From contig NZ_QJJS01000017.1 in the NCBI RefSeq assembly GCF_003201595.1, positions 1 to 64,000 on the forward strand: 64,000 nucleotides of DNA, given 5' to 3'. The notes under the pieces were generated by a model. It made no database searches. It saw only the letters and a list, made by a program, of their open reading frames with translations, and had not been told where the DNA came from. Below, in pieces: positions 44,171 through 60,463 of this stretch (positions are counted from its first letter, which is position 1; each line of letters begins with the position of its first letter). The stretch is from Sphaerotilus hippei. GTDB taxonomy: Bacteria; Pseudomonadota; Gammaproteobacteria; Burkholderiales; Burkholderiaceae_C. The translations under genes and the position numbers were made by a program.

Positions 44171-45661
44171 ATGCCCATCCGCACGACAACCGCACTCGAT
44201 CCGGTCGACGCCGCCCTCGTCTGGTTCCGCCGCGACCTGCGCCTGCACGACCATGCAGCGCTCTACCACGCCCTGCGGCACGCCCGCCGGGTCTGGTGCG
44301 TCTTCATCTTCGACACCACCATCCTCGACGGCCTGCCCCCGGCCGACCGGCGCGTGGAGTTCATCCACGCCAGCGTGGCCGAACTCGACCGCCAGTTGCG
44401 CGCGCGGGGCGGCGGCCTGCTGGTGCGCCACGGCGACCCGCGCACCGAGATCCCCGCGCTGGCCAGCGCACTGCGGGTGCAGGCCGTGCATGCCGGACGC
44501 GACCACGAGCCGGCCGCCGTGGCGCGCGACGCCCAGGTGCTCGGCCACCTCGCCGACCTGGGCATCCTGATGCACACGCACAAGGACCAGGTGGTCTTCG
44601 AGGCCAGCGAGGTGATGACGGCCAACGACACCCCCTACGGCGTGTTCACGCCCTACAAGAACGCCTGGCTGCGCCGGCTGACGCCCTTCTACCTGCGCGC
44701 CTACCCGGTCGAGCGCCATGCCGCCGCGCTGGCGGCCCCGCCCGCGGCGCTGGACCGCGGCGTGCCGAGCCTGAACGACCTGGACTTCCTGCCCACCGGC
44801 ATGGCGCCACGGCTGCACCCGGGCGAAAGCGGCGGCGAACACCTGCTGCTCGACTTCCTCGAGCGCATCGACCACTACGACCAGACGCGGGACTTCCCGG
44901 CCGTCAAGGGGCCGAGCTACCTGAGCGTGCACCTGCGCTTCGGCACGGTCAGCATCCGCCAGCTGGCGCGGCTCGCCCACGAACGCATGCAGGGGGGCTC
45001 GCGCGGGGCGGAGGTGTGGCTGTCGGAGCTGATCTGGCGCGACTTCTACCACCAGGTGCTGCACCACCATCCCCGCATCGTCGACCATTCCTTCCGGCCG
45101 GAGTACGACGCCATCCGCTGGGCCCACGGCAAGCAGGCCGACGCACTCTTCGCCGCCTGGTGCGAAGGCCGCACCGGCTACCCGCTGGTCGACGCGGCGA
45201 TGCACCAGCTCAACCAGACCGGCTACATGCACAACCGGCTGCGCATGGTGGTGGCCAGCTTCCTGACCAAGGACCTGGGCATCGACTGGCGCCGCGGCGA
45301 GCGCTACTTCGCGCTGCAGCTCAACGACTACGACCTGGCCGCCAACAACGGCGGCTGGCAGTGGGCCGCGTCGACCGGCTGCGACGCCCAGCCCTACTTC
45401 CGCATCTTCAATCCGGTCAGCCAGAGCGAGAAGTTCGACGCGGGCGGCAAGTTCATCCGCCGCTACCTGCCGCAGCTGGCCGGCCTGAGCGATCGCTCCA
45501 TCCACGCCCCCTGGCAGGCCTCACCGCTGGAACTGGTCGCCGCCGGCATCGTGCTGGGGCGGGACTATCCACACCCGGTGGTCGACCACGCCCAGGCGCG
45601 CGAGGCGACGCTGGAGCGCTTCGCGGTGGTCAAGTCCAAGGCGATCGCGCGTCCGGCCTGA
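44171..45661 (+). CDS. phr: deoxyribodipyrimidine photolyase
   Basis: The 496-residue flavoprotein repairs cyclobutane pyrimidine dimers with light. The N-terminal antenna domain starts at ALVWFRRDLRLHDHAALYHA, and the FAD domain includes VWLSELIWRDFYHQVLHHHP, RTGYPLVDAAMHQLNQTGYM and GIDWRRGERYFALQLNDYDL. The class I tryptophan region NGGWQWAASTGCDAQPYFRI is intact. The start is ATG 44171; the longer open frame would run into yqgE on the other strand. Confidence 0.96.
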   Translation: MPIRTTTALDPVDAALVWFRRDLRLHDHAALYHALRHARRVWCVFIFDTTILDGLPPADRRVEFIHASVAELDRQLRARGGGLLVRHGDPRTEIPALASALRVQAVHAGRDHEPAAVARDAQVLGHLADLGILMHTHKDQVVFEASEVMTANDTPYGVFTPYKNAWLRRLTPFYLRAYPVERHAAALAAPPAALDRGVPSLNDLDFLPTGMAPRLHPGESGGEHLLLDFLERIDHYDQTRDFPAVKGPSYLSVHLRFGTVSIRQLARLAHERMQGGSRGAEVWLSELIWRDFYHQVLHHHPRIVDHSFRPEYDAIRWAHGKQADALFAAWCEGRTGYPLVDAAMHQLNQTGYMHNRLRMVVASFLTKDLGIDWRRGERYFALQLNDYDLAANNGGWQWAASTGCDAQPYFRIFNPVSQSEKFDAGGKFIRRYLPQLAGLSDRSIHAPWQASPLELVAAGIVLGRDYPHPVVDHAQAREATLERFAVVKSKAIARPA

Positions 45662-45669
45662 GCCGCGCT

Positions 45670-45696
45670 CCGGCCCCGAGCCGGGACCGGGGCCGG
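45670..45696. other. GC hairpin between phr and the diguanylate cyclase gene
   Basis: CCGGCCCCG-N9-CGGGGCCGG is a perfect 9-bp inverted repeat in the 43-base convergent gap. It lacks a T-run on either strand, so it may halt or process transcripts rather than act as a standard intrinsic terminator. Confidence 0.5.
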
Positions 45697-45704
45697 TCCG
45701 GGCG

Positions 45705-46825
45705 TCAGAACAGCTCGACGTCGCCGCAGCTGCCTTCGTCGGTGAGCTGGCCGGCGGCCACCAGCACGCTGTGCGAGCAGACCTGGTTGCGACCGTTTTC
45801 CTTGCCGTGGTAGACCGCCCGGTCGGCACGCTCGAACGCCGCCTGCGGCGTGTCGCCCGGGCGCACGTCGCTGAAGCCGATGCTGGCGGTGACCCGGCCC
45901 ACGCGCGGGAACGCAAAGGCCTCCAGCGTCGAGCGCAGGCGCTCGAAGGCGGCATGGGCCGCGGTCTCGTCGGGCGCGGCCAGCAGCACGACGAACTCCT
46001 CGCCACCGAAGCGATAGAGGCGGTCGTCGTAGCGGAAGGTGTTGCGCATGATGCGTGCCACCAGCACCAGCACCTCGTCGCCGATCAGGTGACCGTAGCT
46101 GTCGTTGACCCGCTTGAAGAAGTCGATGTCGATCACGCCGAGCCAGTGGCGGCGGATGCTGGCGTGCCGGCGGCTCTCGCTGTCCTCGTCGTCCGACATC
46201 TCGGAGCCGGGGCCGTAGAGCCGGGTGGCCTCCAGCACCGTCGCCTTGAGGAAGGTCTCGTCGAAGCTCTTGCGGTTGAGCAGGCCCGTCAGCGTGTCGC
46301 GCTCGCTGTAGTCGAGCAGGCTGAGGAAGTTGCGGTGGATCTTGAGCACGGCCTGCGCCATGCGCACGCGCACCACGTCGAGCTCGGAGGGCAGCACCAG
46401 CTCGACGACCCCCTCGACCTCCCGCTCGCTGGCCATCGGCAGCAGCACATGACAGCCGTCGGACAGGGTGCGGTGCACCACCCGGACCTGGGTGTAGCAC
46501 TCAGCATGGTCGGGCATGGCCTGCAGCAGCAGCAGGTCCTGGCGCGGCATCGACACGTCGAGCTCGGCCACCAGGTCCCCCCGGCGCTGAGCCCCCGAGC
46601 GCAGCCAGCGCTGCTCATTGCCCGGCTCGCCCAGCACCCGCCACAGCACCACCGAGACCACCGGCAGCAGATCGATGAAGGCCGACAGCAGCGTCGCGTC
46701 GACCATCTCGCGGTCGCGCGACCGGGTCATGTCGGCGACATGCTCGAGCGGCTGCACCGCCGTCGGCTCGGACAGAGACAGCCGTTCGGCCGGGAGGGAA
46801 TGCCGGGGCAGCGCCTCGTGCTGGC

Positions 46826-46829
<4 letters not shown>
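45705..46829 (-). CDS. diguanylate cyclase (GGDEF domain)
   Basis: The 374-residue protein has a non-membrane N-terminal region of about 170 residues and a C-terminal GGDEF domain. Substrate binding is shown by VIDIDFFKRVNDSYGHLIGD and the active loop RFGGEEFVVLL. RYDD five residues before GGEEF is a complete RxxD inhibitory I-site. It should therefore make c-di-GMP under product inhibition. The gene overlaps the end of pilL by four bases, so its synthesis is tied to the chemosensory kinase. The N-terminal region may bind a Chp component. Confidence 0.93.
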
Positions 46830-53158
<6,329 letters not shown>

Positions 53159-53167
53159 CGGCGTGTA

Positions 53168-55498
53168 TCAGGTGATCTTGAACCGTGCCACCGACTGGCG
53201 CAGCTCCTCGGCCGTGCGGGAAAGCTGTCGCACCAGCTGAGCGGTTGAACGGGTGCCTTCGCCGGTCTGCTCGGTCACGGCGAAGATGTGCTGGATGTTC
53301 TGGGACACCACGGTGGCCGAATCGGCCTCGCGGCGCGCCTGGGTGGAGATGGCCTCGATCAGCTCGGCCAGCTGGCGCGACACCCGGTCGATCTCGCCCA
53401 GCGCGGTGCCGGCGTTGTCGGACAGCTTGGCGCCTTCGACCACCCCTTGCGTGGAGCGCTCCATGGCCGCGACCGCATCGGCGGTGTCGGTCTGGATGGT
53501 CTTGACCAGCACGGCGATCTGCCGCGTGGCGTCGCCGGAGCGTTCGGCCAGCCGCTGGACCTCCTCGGCGACGACGGAAAAACCGCGCCCCGCCTCACCG
53601 GCGGAGGCCGCCTGGATGGCCGCGTTCAGCGCCAGCACGTTGGTCTGCTCGGTGATGTCGGAGATCAGCTCGGTGATCTCGCCGATCTCCTGCGAGGACT
53701 CGCCCAGGCGCTTGATGCGCTTGGAGGTCTCCTGGATCTGCTCGCGGATGGTGTTCATGCCGCCGATGGTGTCGAGCACCGCGGTCAGGCCCGAGGCCGC
53801 CGCCGACAGCGACTCGCGCGCCACGGCCGCCGACTGCTGCGACTGGCCCGAGACCCGCTGGATGCGCCCGGCCATCTGCAGCACCGCCTCGCCGGTGTCG
53901 CGGATCTCGCGCAGCTGCTCGTCGGAGGCGGCCAGCAGCTCGGTGGACGTGGCCTCGACCTGCTGGGTGGTGTCGGCCACCCGCGCCACCGTGCCCTGGA
54001 CCTGGGCGACCAGCGAGCGCAGCTCCTCGACGGTGTAGTTGACCGAATCGGCGATCGCGCCGGTGATGTCCTCGGTGACGGTGGCCTGCTGGGTCAGGTC
54101 GCCCTCGGCGACCGACTGCAGCTCGTTCATCAGGCGCAGGATGGCCGCCTGGTTGGCATCGTTGACCCGCTTGGCCTCACGCTCCTGGCGCTCGGCTTCC
54201 TGGCGCTGGATGTCGGCCAGCAGCGCCCGCTGGCGCTGGTCGTGGGTGAACACGCGCAGCAGGCCGAAGGCCCCGATCGCGCCGACCAGCAGCGAGGCGG
54301 CCAGCAGCGCGACGTTGAACCAGCCGATGCCCCCGGCGGCGGACAGGCTGGCCTGCACCCCCTCGAGGCCCTGGCGCAGCTTTTCGCTGCCGCCCAGGAT
54401 CGCCACCTCGGCGTCACGCGCCGCCACCAGCCCCTGCAGGCTGTCCTGCACCGCGGCGGCCTGCTCGCGCAGCCCGTCCTGGGTGCGGATCACCTGCTCG
54501 AGCCGCTCGCGGGTGACCGGGTCGCGCGAGGCGCCCAGCCGCCGGGCGGCATCACCGTCAAGCAGGCCCTGGGCCACGTCACGCAGCGCGCTCAGGTCCT
54601 TGCCCAGCAGGAACACCGCCTCCGGCGACACGCCCTGGATCGACAGCACCTCGTTGGCCGACTTGCCGACCCGCTGGGTCAGCATCATCAGCTGGCCGGC
54701 CGCCGAGATCTCGGCGGCGGCCGCGCCCTGCTGGACCTTCTGGGCCAGCACCGCCTGGGTCGACTCGAGCAGCGCACCGGACTGCTGGCTGATGGCCCGC
54801 AGGAATTCACCGGCCCGAGTGAGCAGCCGCTGGCGCTCCAGCACGACACGCGCCTGCTTCTCGGCCTGGTCCACCAGCGGCAGCAGCACCTCCAGCTGGC
54901 CACGCACGGGCAGCGGCGCGGCGTCGATGCCGGCGCCGGCATCCCCCGCATGCAGGCCGCGCACGTTGCGGGCCAGCACCTGGGCCGATTCCCGCACCTC
55001 GGCAAACGCCGGCTCCTGCCCGACCATCGCCTGCAGCACGGACTTGGACAGGCGCTGGGACTGCATCAGCGCCTGGCCGGTCGCCCCGACCTGGGACGCG
55101 CTGCCCCCGGCGGACCGCACGGCCAGCACCGACGACAGCACCAGGCCCAGCACCCCCACGGCCAGGATGACGCCCAGCACACGCTGCTGGCGGTCGGCCG
55201 ACAGGTGGCCGATCAGCGGCAGGCGTGCACCGCTGCCCGGACGGGGCAGCGCGGGCCGGTCGTGCACCGGCAGGCGGGTCGGGTGGTAACCGGTGGCCAG
55301 CTCCGACGGAGCCGCTTCGCTGATGATGGAACCCGGCTCCGGCGCCACGGTCGTGCGGTCGCTCGGATCCTGCACCGTGTCGGGCGCATCCAGGTTCATG
55401 TCCAGGGACAGGTAGGCGCTGCCGTAGATGGCCGGGTCGGTCCCCGCGGCCTTGTCCTGCTGTTGCCCCTTGCCCTTGAACTTGTCGATCAGACTCAT
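53168..55498 (-). CDS. pilJ: PilJ-type methyl-accepting chemotaxis protein
   Basis: The roughly 776-residue receptor has a cytosolic N-terminus of about 100 residues, TM1 ([20 protein letters not shown]), a periplasmic helical sensor with type IV pili methyl-accepting (PilJ) repeats, TM2 ([20 protein letters not shown]), a HAMP-like linker and a signalling coil. The hairpin tip reads [20 protein letters not shown]. No C-terminal CheR/CheB tether is evident. ATG 55498 behind GAGGCGGGG is preferred to an upstream start. It should feed PilL through PilI. Confidence 0.94.
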   Translation of the reverse strand: MSLIDKFKGKGQQQDKAAGTDPAIYGSAYLSLDMNLDAPDTVQDPSDRTTVAPEPGSIISEAAPSELATGYHPTRLPVHDRPALPRPGSGARLPLIGHLSADRQQRVLGVILAVGVLGLVLSSVLAVRSAGGSASQVGATGQALMQSQRLSKSVLQAMVGQEPAFAEVRESAQVLARNVRGLHAGDAGAGIDAAPLPVRGQLEVLLPLVDQAEKQARVVLERQRLLTRAGEFLRAISQQSGALLESTQAVLAQKVQQGAAAAEISAAGQLMMLTQRVGKSANEVLSIQGVSPEAVFLLGKDLSALRDVAQGLLDGDAARRLGASRDPVTRERLEQVIRTQDGLREQAAAVQDSLQGLVAARDAEVAILGGSEKLRQGLEGVQASLSAAGGIGWFNVALLAASLLVGAIGAFGLLRVFTHDQRQRALLADIQRQEAERQEREAKRVNDANQAAILRLMNELQSVAEGDLTQQATVTEDITGAIADSVNYTVEELRSLVAQVQGTVARVADTTQQVEATSTELLAASDEQLREIRDTGEAVLQMAGRIQRVSGQSQQSAAVARESLSAAASGLTAVLDTIGGMNTIREQIQETSKRIKRLGESSQEIGEITELISDITEQTNVLALNAAIQAASAGEAGRGFSVVAEEVQRLAERSGDATRQIAVLVKTIQTDTADAVAAMERSTQGVVEGAKLSDNAGTALGEIDRVSRQLAELIEAISTQARREADSATVVSQNIQHIFAVTEQTGEGTRSTAQLVRQLSRTAEELRQSVARFKIT

Positions 55499-55548
55499 CC
55501 CCGCCTCTACTTTCATGCTTCGGTTTAGGGCCTATCGGCCGGGCGGCG

Positions 55549-56079
55549 TCAAACCACAGTGGCAATATGCAAAAACCGCTCGTCGCGTGACAAAGCCGCC
55601 AGACTCAGCACCTGCCAGGTCCGGCCCGACGCATCGTTCCAGGCGGCGGTCACGAAGGCCGGGTGCACGGTCGAGGCGATCGGCGCCGGCGTGAGCTGGG
55701 CGATCTGGCGCAGCCCGGCGAGCTTGTCGACCAGCAGCGCCGCATTGATCTCGAGGCCCGGATTGAAGGCGACCAGGCGGGCCTGCTCACGCGCGGCGCC
55801 CGGCACCGACTGGCGCAGGCCGAGGAAACCGCCCAGGTCGACCACGCCGGTCAAGGCCCCGCGCAGATTGGCCACGCCGAGGAACCACGACATCGTGTGG
55901 GGCACGGGCTGCAGCTCGCCGGGCTGGAAGATCTCGCCGGCCTCGGCCAGCGGCAGCAGGAAACCGAAGCCGCAGGACTCGATCGCCAGCCAGCCGGCAC
56001 TGGGCTCGGAGGTCTGGGCTTCCTGGAGCCGCTCGGCCAGCCGCCCCTGGAGTTCACGCAACGCTTCCCTGTTGGCCAT
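55549..56079 (-). CDS. pilI: CheW-like coupling protein PilI
   Basis: The 176-residue protein is a single CheW domain: GFLLPLAEAGEIFQ, VPHTMSWFLGVANLRGALTG and VVDLGGFLGLRQ. It links the PilJ receptor to PilL. It lies 13 bases after pilH and 50 bases before pilJ. Confidence 0.93.
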   Translation of the reverse strand: MANREALRELQGRLAERLQEAQTSEPSAGWLAIESCGFGFLLPLAEAGEIFQPGELQPVPHTMSWFLGVANLRGALTGVVDLGGFLGLRQSVPGAAREQARLVAFNPGLEINAALLVDKLAGLRQIAQLTPAPIASTVHPAFVTAAWNDASGRTWQVLSLAALSRDERFLHIATVV

Positions 56080-56092
56080 GGTGTGTCCAGCC

Positions 56093-56458
56093 TCAGCCGA
56101 AGGCCCGGATCTTCTGGACCAGCAGGTCCGGATCGACGGGCTTGACGACGTAATCGCGCGCGCCCTGGCGCATGCCCCAGACCTTGTCGGTCTCCTGGCT
56201 CTTGCTCGTGCACATGATCACCGGCACGTCGGAGAACTGCGGATCACGGGTGATGGTGCGGGTGAGCTGGAAACCGTTCTGGCCCGGCATCACGACGTCC
56301 ATCAGGATCAGGTCGGGTTTTTCCTCGGCGATGCGGCGCAGGGCCTCGTCACCGTTCTCGGCCGTGCGGACACGGAAACCGCGCCGCACCAGGATTTCCG
56401 TGAGGAAATGCAGCTCGGTCTTGGAGTCGTCGACCAGAAGGATGTTGTGGATCGTCAT
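56093..56458 (-). CDS. pilH: response regulator PilH
   Basis: The 121-residue single-domain receiver has the acidic pair in LLVDDSKTELHFL, the acceptor Asp in LILMDVVMPGQNG and the Lys in YVVKPVDPDLL. It matches PilH, the CheY-like output associated with pilus retraction in Pseudomonas. ATG 56458 (MTIHNILLVDD) is chosen over an upstream ATG. Confidence 0.92.
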   Translation of the reverse strand: MTIHNILLVDDSKTELHFLTEILVRRGFRVRTAENGDEALRRIAEEKPDLILMDVVMPGQNGFQLTRTITRDPQFSDVPVIMCTSKSQETDKVWGMRQGARDYVVKPVDPDLLVQKIRAFG

Positions 56459-56525
56459 GCCGGGTCTCCCTTGTGCGATCACAGGGCCCGCGGTGCGGAC
56501 CGGCGCCCATCGGGCAAGCTGCCCA

Positions 56526-56942
56526 TCAGACCGTCACCCGACCGTACTGATGCACCGCCCGCAGCAGCTGGTCCTTGGTGAACGGCTTGGTCAGGTAATC
56601 TTCCGAACCCACCATGCGGCCACGCGCCTTGTCGAACAGGCCGTCCTTGGAGGACAGCATGATGACCGGTACCGTGGCGAACTGGGGGTTGCGCTTGATG
56701 ATCGCGCAGGTCTGGTAGCCATCGAGCCGCGGCATCAGGATGTCGCAGAAGATCAGGTCCGGTCGATGGTCGCTCACCTTGGCCAGCGCGTCGAAACCGT
56801 CCTCGGCCAGCAGGACCTCGCAGCCCCCCTGCTTCAGGAAGATCTCGGCACTGCGCCGGATGGTGTTGCTGTCATCGATGACCAGCACGCGGGTCACCGC
56901 CGTTTCACGCGGCCCGACAGTTGGAGTCTGCACTTGTTCCAC
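56526..56942 (-). CDS. pilG: response regulator PilG
   Basis: The 138-residue receiver has LVIDDSNTIRRSAEIFLKQ, the acceptor Asp in IFCDILMPRLDGYQ and Lys in YLTKPFTKDQLL. It is PilG, the CheY-like protein that promotes pilus extension in Pseudomonas. A GTG start at 56942 gives an N-terminal extension of about 17 residues before the fold; the true start could be further in. It lies 50 bases after the rubredoxin gene. Confidence 0.92.
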   Translation of the reverse strand: MEQVQTPTVGPRETAVTRVLVIDDSNTIRRSAEIFLKQGGCEVLLAEDGFDALAKVSDHRPDLIFCDILMPRLDGYQTCAIIKRNPQFATVPVIMLSSKDGLFDKARGRMVGSEDYLTKPFTKDQLLRAVHQYGRVTV

Positions 56943-56992
56943 GAAAGGTATGTTCCTCGTTGCTGATGCGGACCGGCGACCGGAAATCGGCT

Positions 56993-57166
56993 CTAGAACT
57001 GCACCATTTCAAAGTCTTCCTTGCGGGCACCGCATTCTGGACAGACCCAGTTCATCGGCACGTCTTCCCAGGCCGTGCCCGGGGCGATGTCGTGCTCGGG
57101 GTCGCCGGCGGCTTCGTCATAGATCCAGCCACAGATCAGGCACATCCAGGTTCGAGAGGTACTCAC
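56993..57166 (-). CDS. rubredoxin
   Basis: This 57-codon gene encodes a one-iron electron carrier. The two iron-binding knuckles are WMCLICGWIYDEA and NWVCPECGARKEDFEMV, with the family's PGTAWEDVPM between them. A GTG start at 57166 gives STSRTW before the first knuckle; the in-frame ATG at codon 8 would remove residues normally present. No strong ribosome site is visible. Rubredoxin directly before pilG is common in Burkholderiales, though the reason is unknown. Confidence 0.93.
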   Translation of the reverse strand: MSTSRTWMCLICGWIYDEAAGDPEHDIAPGTAWEDVPMNWVCPECGARKEDFEMVQF

Positions 57167-57184
57167 GCGGCGTTTTCAGCTTGT

Positions 57185-57206
57185 CTACAATGATCGAAGA
57201 TTGTAG
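57185..57206. promoter_or_regulatory. dyad with back-to-back -10 boxes between rubredoxin and thiD
   Basis: CTACAAT-N8-ATTGTAG is a perfect 7-bp inverted repeat. Each arm contains TACAAT, so it can serve as the -10 box of both divergent transcripts (rubredoxin-pil to the left, thiD-hemL to the right), or as an operator. The following 150-base thiD leader has no recognisable TPP riboswitch signature (no CTGAGA or ACCTGA pair). Confidence 0.5.
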
Positions 57207-57359
57207 CGATAGCCCGTGGCCGGAAAGCCCTGGGCGCGTGGGCACCTACAACAGATTTCTCAGAATCTCCCAGAGCTTTTTTGCTCCAGGCTTTTGTGCT
57301 CACCTTTGCACGGACCCGGGCCCGGTCGGTCTCGAGGTGAGCGGCGAGCGTTACCCCTC

Positions 57360-58286
57360 ATGAAGCCCAGCACCCCCGAAACCGACAGCATCGAGAACCC
57401 GGAGCTCACCGGCCCGGTCTGCGTGATGAGCTTCAACGCCAGCGACGCCAGCGGCGCCGCCGGCATTGCCGGCGACATCGCCACGATCGCCGCGATGGGC
57501 GCCCATGCCCTGCCGGTCATCAGCACCATCGTGATGCGCGACACCGCGGAAGTCTTCGACCAGACGCCGCTCGATGGCGACACCGTGGTCGAGCAGGCCC
57601 GCATCGTGCTCGAGGACACGACGATCGGCGCCTGGAAGGTCGGCTTCCTCGGCACGGCGGAAAACGTCGGCTCCGTGGCCGAGGTGCTGTCCGACTATCC
57701 GGACGTGCCGCTGATCACCTACCTGCCCTCGCTGTCCTGGATGGACGACGAGGACGCGGCCCAGGCCTACCTCGATGCGCTGCGCGAGCTGGTGCTGCCG
57801 CAGACCGAGGTGCTGGTCGGCAACCACAAGACGCTGACCGACTTCCTGCTGCCCGAATGGGACTCGGAACGCCCGCCGTCGGCCCGTGAACTGGCCGTGG
57901 CCGCCGGCGAACACGGCACCCGCCACGTGCTGGTGACCGGCATGCCGCTGCCCAACAACTTCGTCGACAACGTGCTGGCCACGCCGCAGGGCGCGATCAC
58001 CGGCGAGAAGTTCGAGCGCTTCGACACCGCCTTCGTCGGGGCCGGCGACACGCTGTCGGCCTCCATCGCCGCGCTGATGGCCACCGGCCAGGAGCTGCAC
58101 ATGGCGGTGGCCGAGGCGCTGGCCTTCCTCGACCAGGCGCTCGACGCCGGTTTCCGTCCCGGCATGGGCGGCGTGCTGCCCGACCGCTTCTTCTGGGCGG
58201 TGCCGCCGGAAGACGAAGAAGGTGAACCGGACACGGCCGCCAACGGCGACGACACCCAGACACCCCACCCCCGCAACATCCACTGA
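57360..58286 (+). CDS. thiD: hydroxymethylpyrimidine/phosphomethylpyrimidine kinase (ThiD-like)
   Basis: The 308-residue ribokinase-fold enzyme phosphorylates HMP and HMP-P in thiamin synthesis. It shows [20 protein letters not shown] at the substrate site, the core [15 protein letters not shown] and the anion-hole motif [18 protein letters not shown] with the catalytic Asp. The C-terminal 30 residues are acidic and probably disordered. ATG 57360 is preferred although its Shine-Dalgarno is weak. It is four bases from hemL. Confidence 0.88.
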   Translation: MKPSTPETDSIENPELTGPVCVMSFNASDASGAAGIAGDIATIAAMGAHALPVISTIVMRDTAEVFDQTPLDGDTVVEQARIVLEDTTIGAWKVGFLGTAENVGSVAEVLSDYPDVPLITYLPSLSWMDDEDAAQAYLDALRELVLPQTEVLVGNHKTLTDFLLPEWDSERPPSARELAVAAGEHGTRHVLVTGMPLPNNFVDNVLATPQGAITGEKFERFDTAFVGAGDTLSASIAALMATGQELHMAVAEALAFLDQALDAGFRPGMGGVLPDRFFWAVPPEDEEGEPDTAANGDDTQTPHPRNIH

Positions 58287-58290
58287 TCCC

Positions 58291-59583
58291 ATGACGACCA
58301 ATGCCGAGCTGTTCGAGCGCGCCCAGCGTGTCATCCCCGGCGGCGTGAACTCGCCGGTGCGGGCCTTCCGCGCCGTGGGCGGCACGCCCCGTTTCATCAG
58401 CCGCGCCGACGGCCCCTACATGTGGGACGCCGAGGGGCAGCGCTACATCGACTACATCGGCTCCTGGGGCCCGATGATCCTGGGCCACGGCCACCCGGCC
58501 GTGCTGGGTGCCGTGCAGCAGGCCGCGCTGGAGGGTTTCAGCTTCGGCGCGCCGACCGAGCGTGAGGTCGAGCTGGCCGAGGAGATCCTGTCGCTGGTGC
58601 CCAGCTGCGAGCAGATCCGCCTGGTCAGCTCCGGCACCGAAGCGGCGATGACGGCCATCCGGCTGGCCCGCGGCGCCACCGGCCGCTCCAAGCTGATCAA
58701 GTTCGAGGGCTGCTACCACGGCCACGCCGACGCGCTGCTGGTCAAGGCCGGCTCGGGCCTGGCGACCTTCGGCAACCCGACCTCGGCCGGCGTGCCGCCC
58801 GAGGTCGTGCAGCACACGCTGGTGCTCGAGTACAACAACCTCGAGCAGCTCGAGGAGGCCTTCCGCCTGCACGGCCCGGACCTGGCCTGCGTGATGATCG
58901 AGCCGATCGCCGGCAACATGAACTTCGTGCGGGCGCAGGTGCCGTTCGTCCGGCGCATCCGCGAGCTGTGCGACCAGCACGGCGCGCTGTTCGTCTTCGA
59001 CGAGGTGATGACCGGCTTTCGCGTCGCGCTCGGCAGCGCCCAGAGCCTGTACGCGCAGGCCATCCCCGGCTTCGCGCCGGACATCAGCGTCTTCGGCAAG
59101 GTCATCGGCGGGGGCATGCCGCTGGCCGCCTTCGGCAGCTCGCGCCGCATCATGGGCCACCTGGCCCCGCTGGGCACGGTCTACCAGGCCGGCACGCTGA
59201 GCGGCAACCCGATCGCCACCGCCTGCGGCCTGGCCACGCTGCGCGAGATCCGCCAGCCGGGCTTCTTCGAGGCCCTGTCGGTCAAGACCCGCCGCCTGGT
59301 CGACGGCCTGAAGGCCGCGGCCGACGCCTCGGGCGTGCCGTTCTCGGTCGACAGCCAGGGCGGCATGTTCGGCTTCTTCTTCATGCCCGAGCTGCCGCAG
59401 AACTACGGCACGGTCATGACCACCGACCAGGCCCGCTTCAACCGCTTCTTCCACGGCCTGCTGGACCGCGGGGTCTACCTGGCCCCGGCGCTCTACGAGG
59501 CCGGTTTCGTCAGCGCGGCCCACACCGACGCCGACATCGACGCGACCATCGCGGCCGCGCGCGAGGTGTTTGCCCATGAGTGA
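58291..59583 (+). CDS. hemL: glutamate-1-semialdehyde 2,1-aminomutase
   Basis: The 430-residue PLP enzyme forms 5-aminolevulinate for haem. It starts [20 protein letters not shown] and has the PLP pocket [34 protein letters not shown] and the lysine in [17 protein letters not shown]. Its stop overlaps the start of the mutarotase gene. Confidence 0.97.
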   Translation: MTTNAELFERAQRVIPGGVNSPVRAFRAVGGTPRFISRADGPYMWDAEGQRYIDYIGSWGPMILGHGHPAVLGAVQQAALEGFSFGAPTEREVELAEEILSLVPSCEQIRLVSSGTEAAMTAIRLARGATGRSKLIKFEGCYHGHADALLVKAGSGLATFGNPTSAGVPPEVVQHTLVLEYNNLEQLEEAFRLHGPDLACVMIEPIAGNMNFVRAQVPFVRRIRELCDQHGALFVFDEVMTGFRVALGSAQSLYAQAIPGFAPDISVFGKVIGGGMPLAAFGSSRRIMGHLAPLGTVYQAGTLSGNPIATACGLATLREIRQPGFFEALSVKTRRLVDGLKAAADASGVPFSVDSQGGMFGFFFMPELPQNYGTVMTTDQARFNRFFHGLLDRGVYLAPALYEAGFVSAAHTDADIDATIAAAREVFAHE

Positions 59584-60448
59584 GCTGCAGCAGCCCCGCG
59601 CCCTGTACCCGACCGGGCTGATCGAGTTCGACGGCCAGCCGGCGGTGCACCTGCGCGCGCCCGGCGGCGCCCAGGCCACCGTGCTGCTGCACGGCGGCCA
59701 CGTGGTGTCGTGGATCCCCGCCGGCGGCGAGGAGCAGCTCTACCTGTCGCCCGCCACCGCCTACGGCGAAGGGTCGGCGGTGCGCGGTGGCGTGCCGGTG
59801 ATCTTCCCGCAGTTCAACAACCGGGGGCCGCTGCCCAAGCACGGCTTCGCCCGCAACCGGGGCTGGACGCTGCAGCAGGCCACGGTGCGCGGCGAGCACG
59901 CGTTCGCGGTGCTGCGCCTGGTCGACGACGAGGCCTCGCGCGCGCTGTGGCCGCATCCCTTCGAGCTGGAGCTGACCGTCAGCGTGGACGCCGGCCGGCT
60001 CGAGATGGAGATGGCCGTGGTGAACACGGGCGACACGGTGATGAGCTTCCAGGCCGCGCTGCACACCTACCTGGCCACGGCCGACGTGCGCCGCGCCCAG
60101 CTCGAGGGCCTGCTCGACCAGAACTACCACGACGCCGTGCTCGACCAGCCGCGCCAGCAGTGGATCGACGTGGTGTCGATCACCCAGGAGCTGGACCGCA
60201 TCTACTGGAACGCGCCACCGGCGCTGACGCTGCGCGAGGCCGGGCGGCGCCTGAGCATCCGCTCCAGCCAGTTCGAGGACGTCGTGGTCTGGAACCCGGG
60301 CCCCGAGAAGTGCGCCCAGCTCAAGGACATGCCCGCCGATGGCTGGCTGGGCATGCTGTGCGTCGAGGCCGCCCAGATCGGCGTGCCGGTGGTGCTGGCG
60401 CCGGGCCAGGAGTGGACCGGCATGCAGACCCTGATCGCCGAGAACTGA
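59576..60448 (+). CDS. D-hexose-6-phosphate mutarotase (YeaD-like aldose epimerase)
   Basis: The 290-residue beta-sandwich protein matches glucose-6-phosphate 1-epimerase: [28 protein letters not shown] with the catalytic His, [17 protein letters not shown] and the C-terminal [10 protein letters not shown] with the catalytic Glu. It interconverts anomers of hexose phosphates. ATG 59576 lies inside the last codons of hemL (eight-base overlap), so the two are coupled. Confidence 0.88.
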   Translation: MSELQQPRALYPTGLIEFDGQPAVHLRAPGGAQATVLLHGGHVVSWIPAGGEEQLYLSPATAYGEGSAVRGGVPVIFPQFNNRGPLPKHGFARNRGWTLQQATVRGEHAFAVLRLVDDEASRALWPHPFELELTVSVDAGRLEMEMAVVNTGDTVMSFQAALHTYLATADVRRAQLEGLLDQNYHDAVLDQPRQQWIDVVSITQELDRIYWNAPPALTLREAGRRLSIRSSQFEDVVVWNPGPEKCAQLKDMPADGWLGMLCVEAAQIGVPVVLAPGQEWTGMQTLIAEN

Positions 60449-60463
60449 CGCCCGCGGCGCGCG

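Noticed and set aside
57167-57359. Possible TPP riboswitch before thiD
   Set aside because: The conserved CTGAGA and ACCTGA elements are absent, and the hairpins seen do not match the TPP fold.
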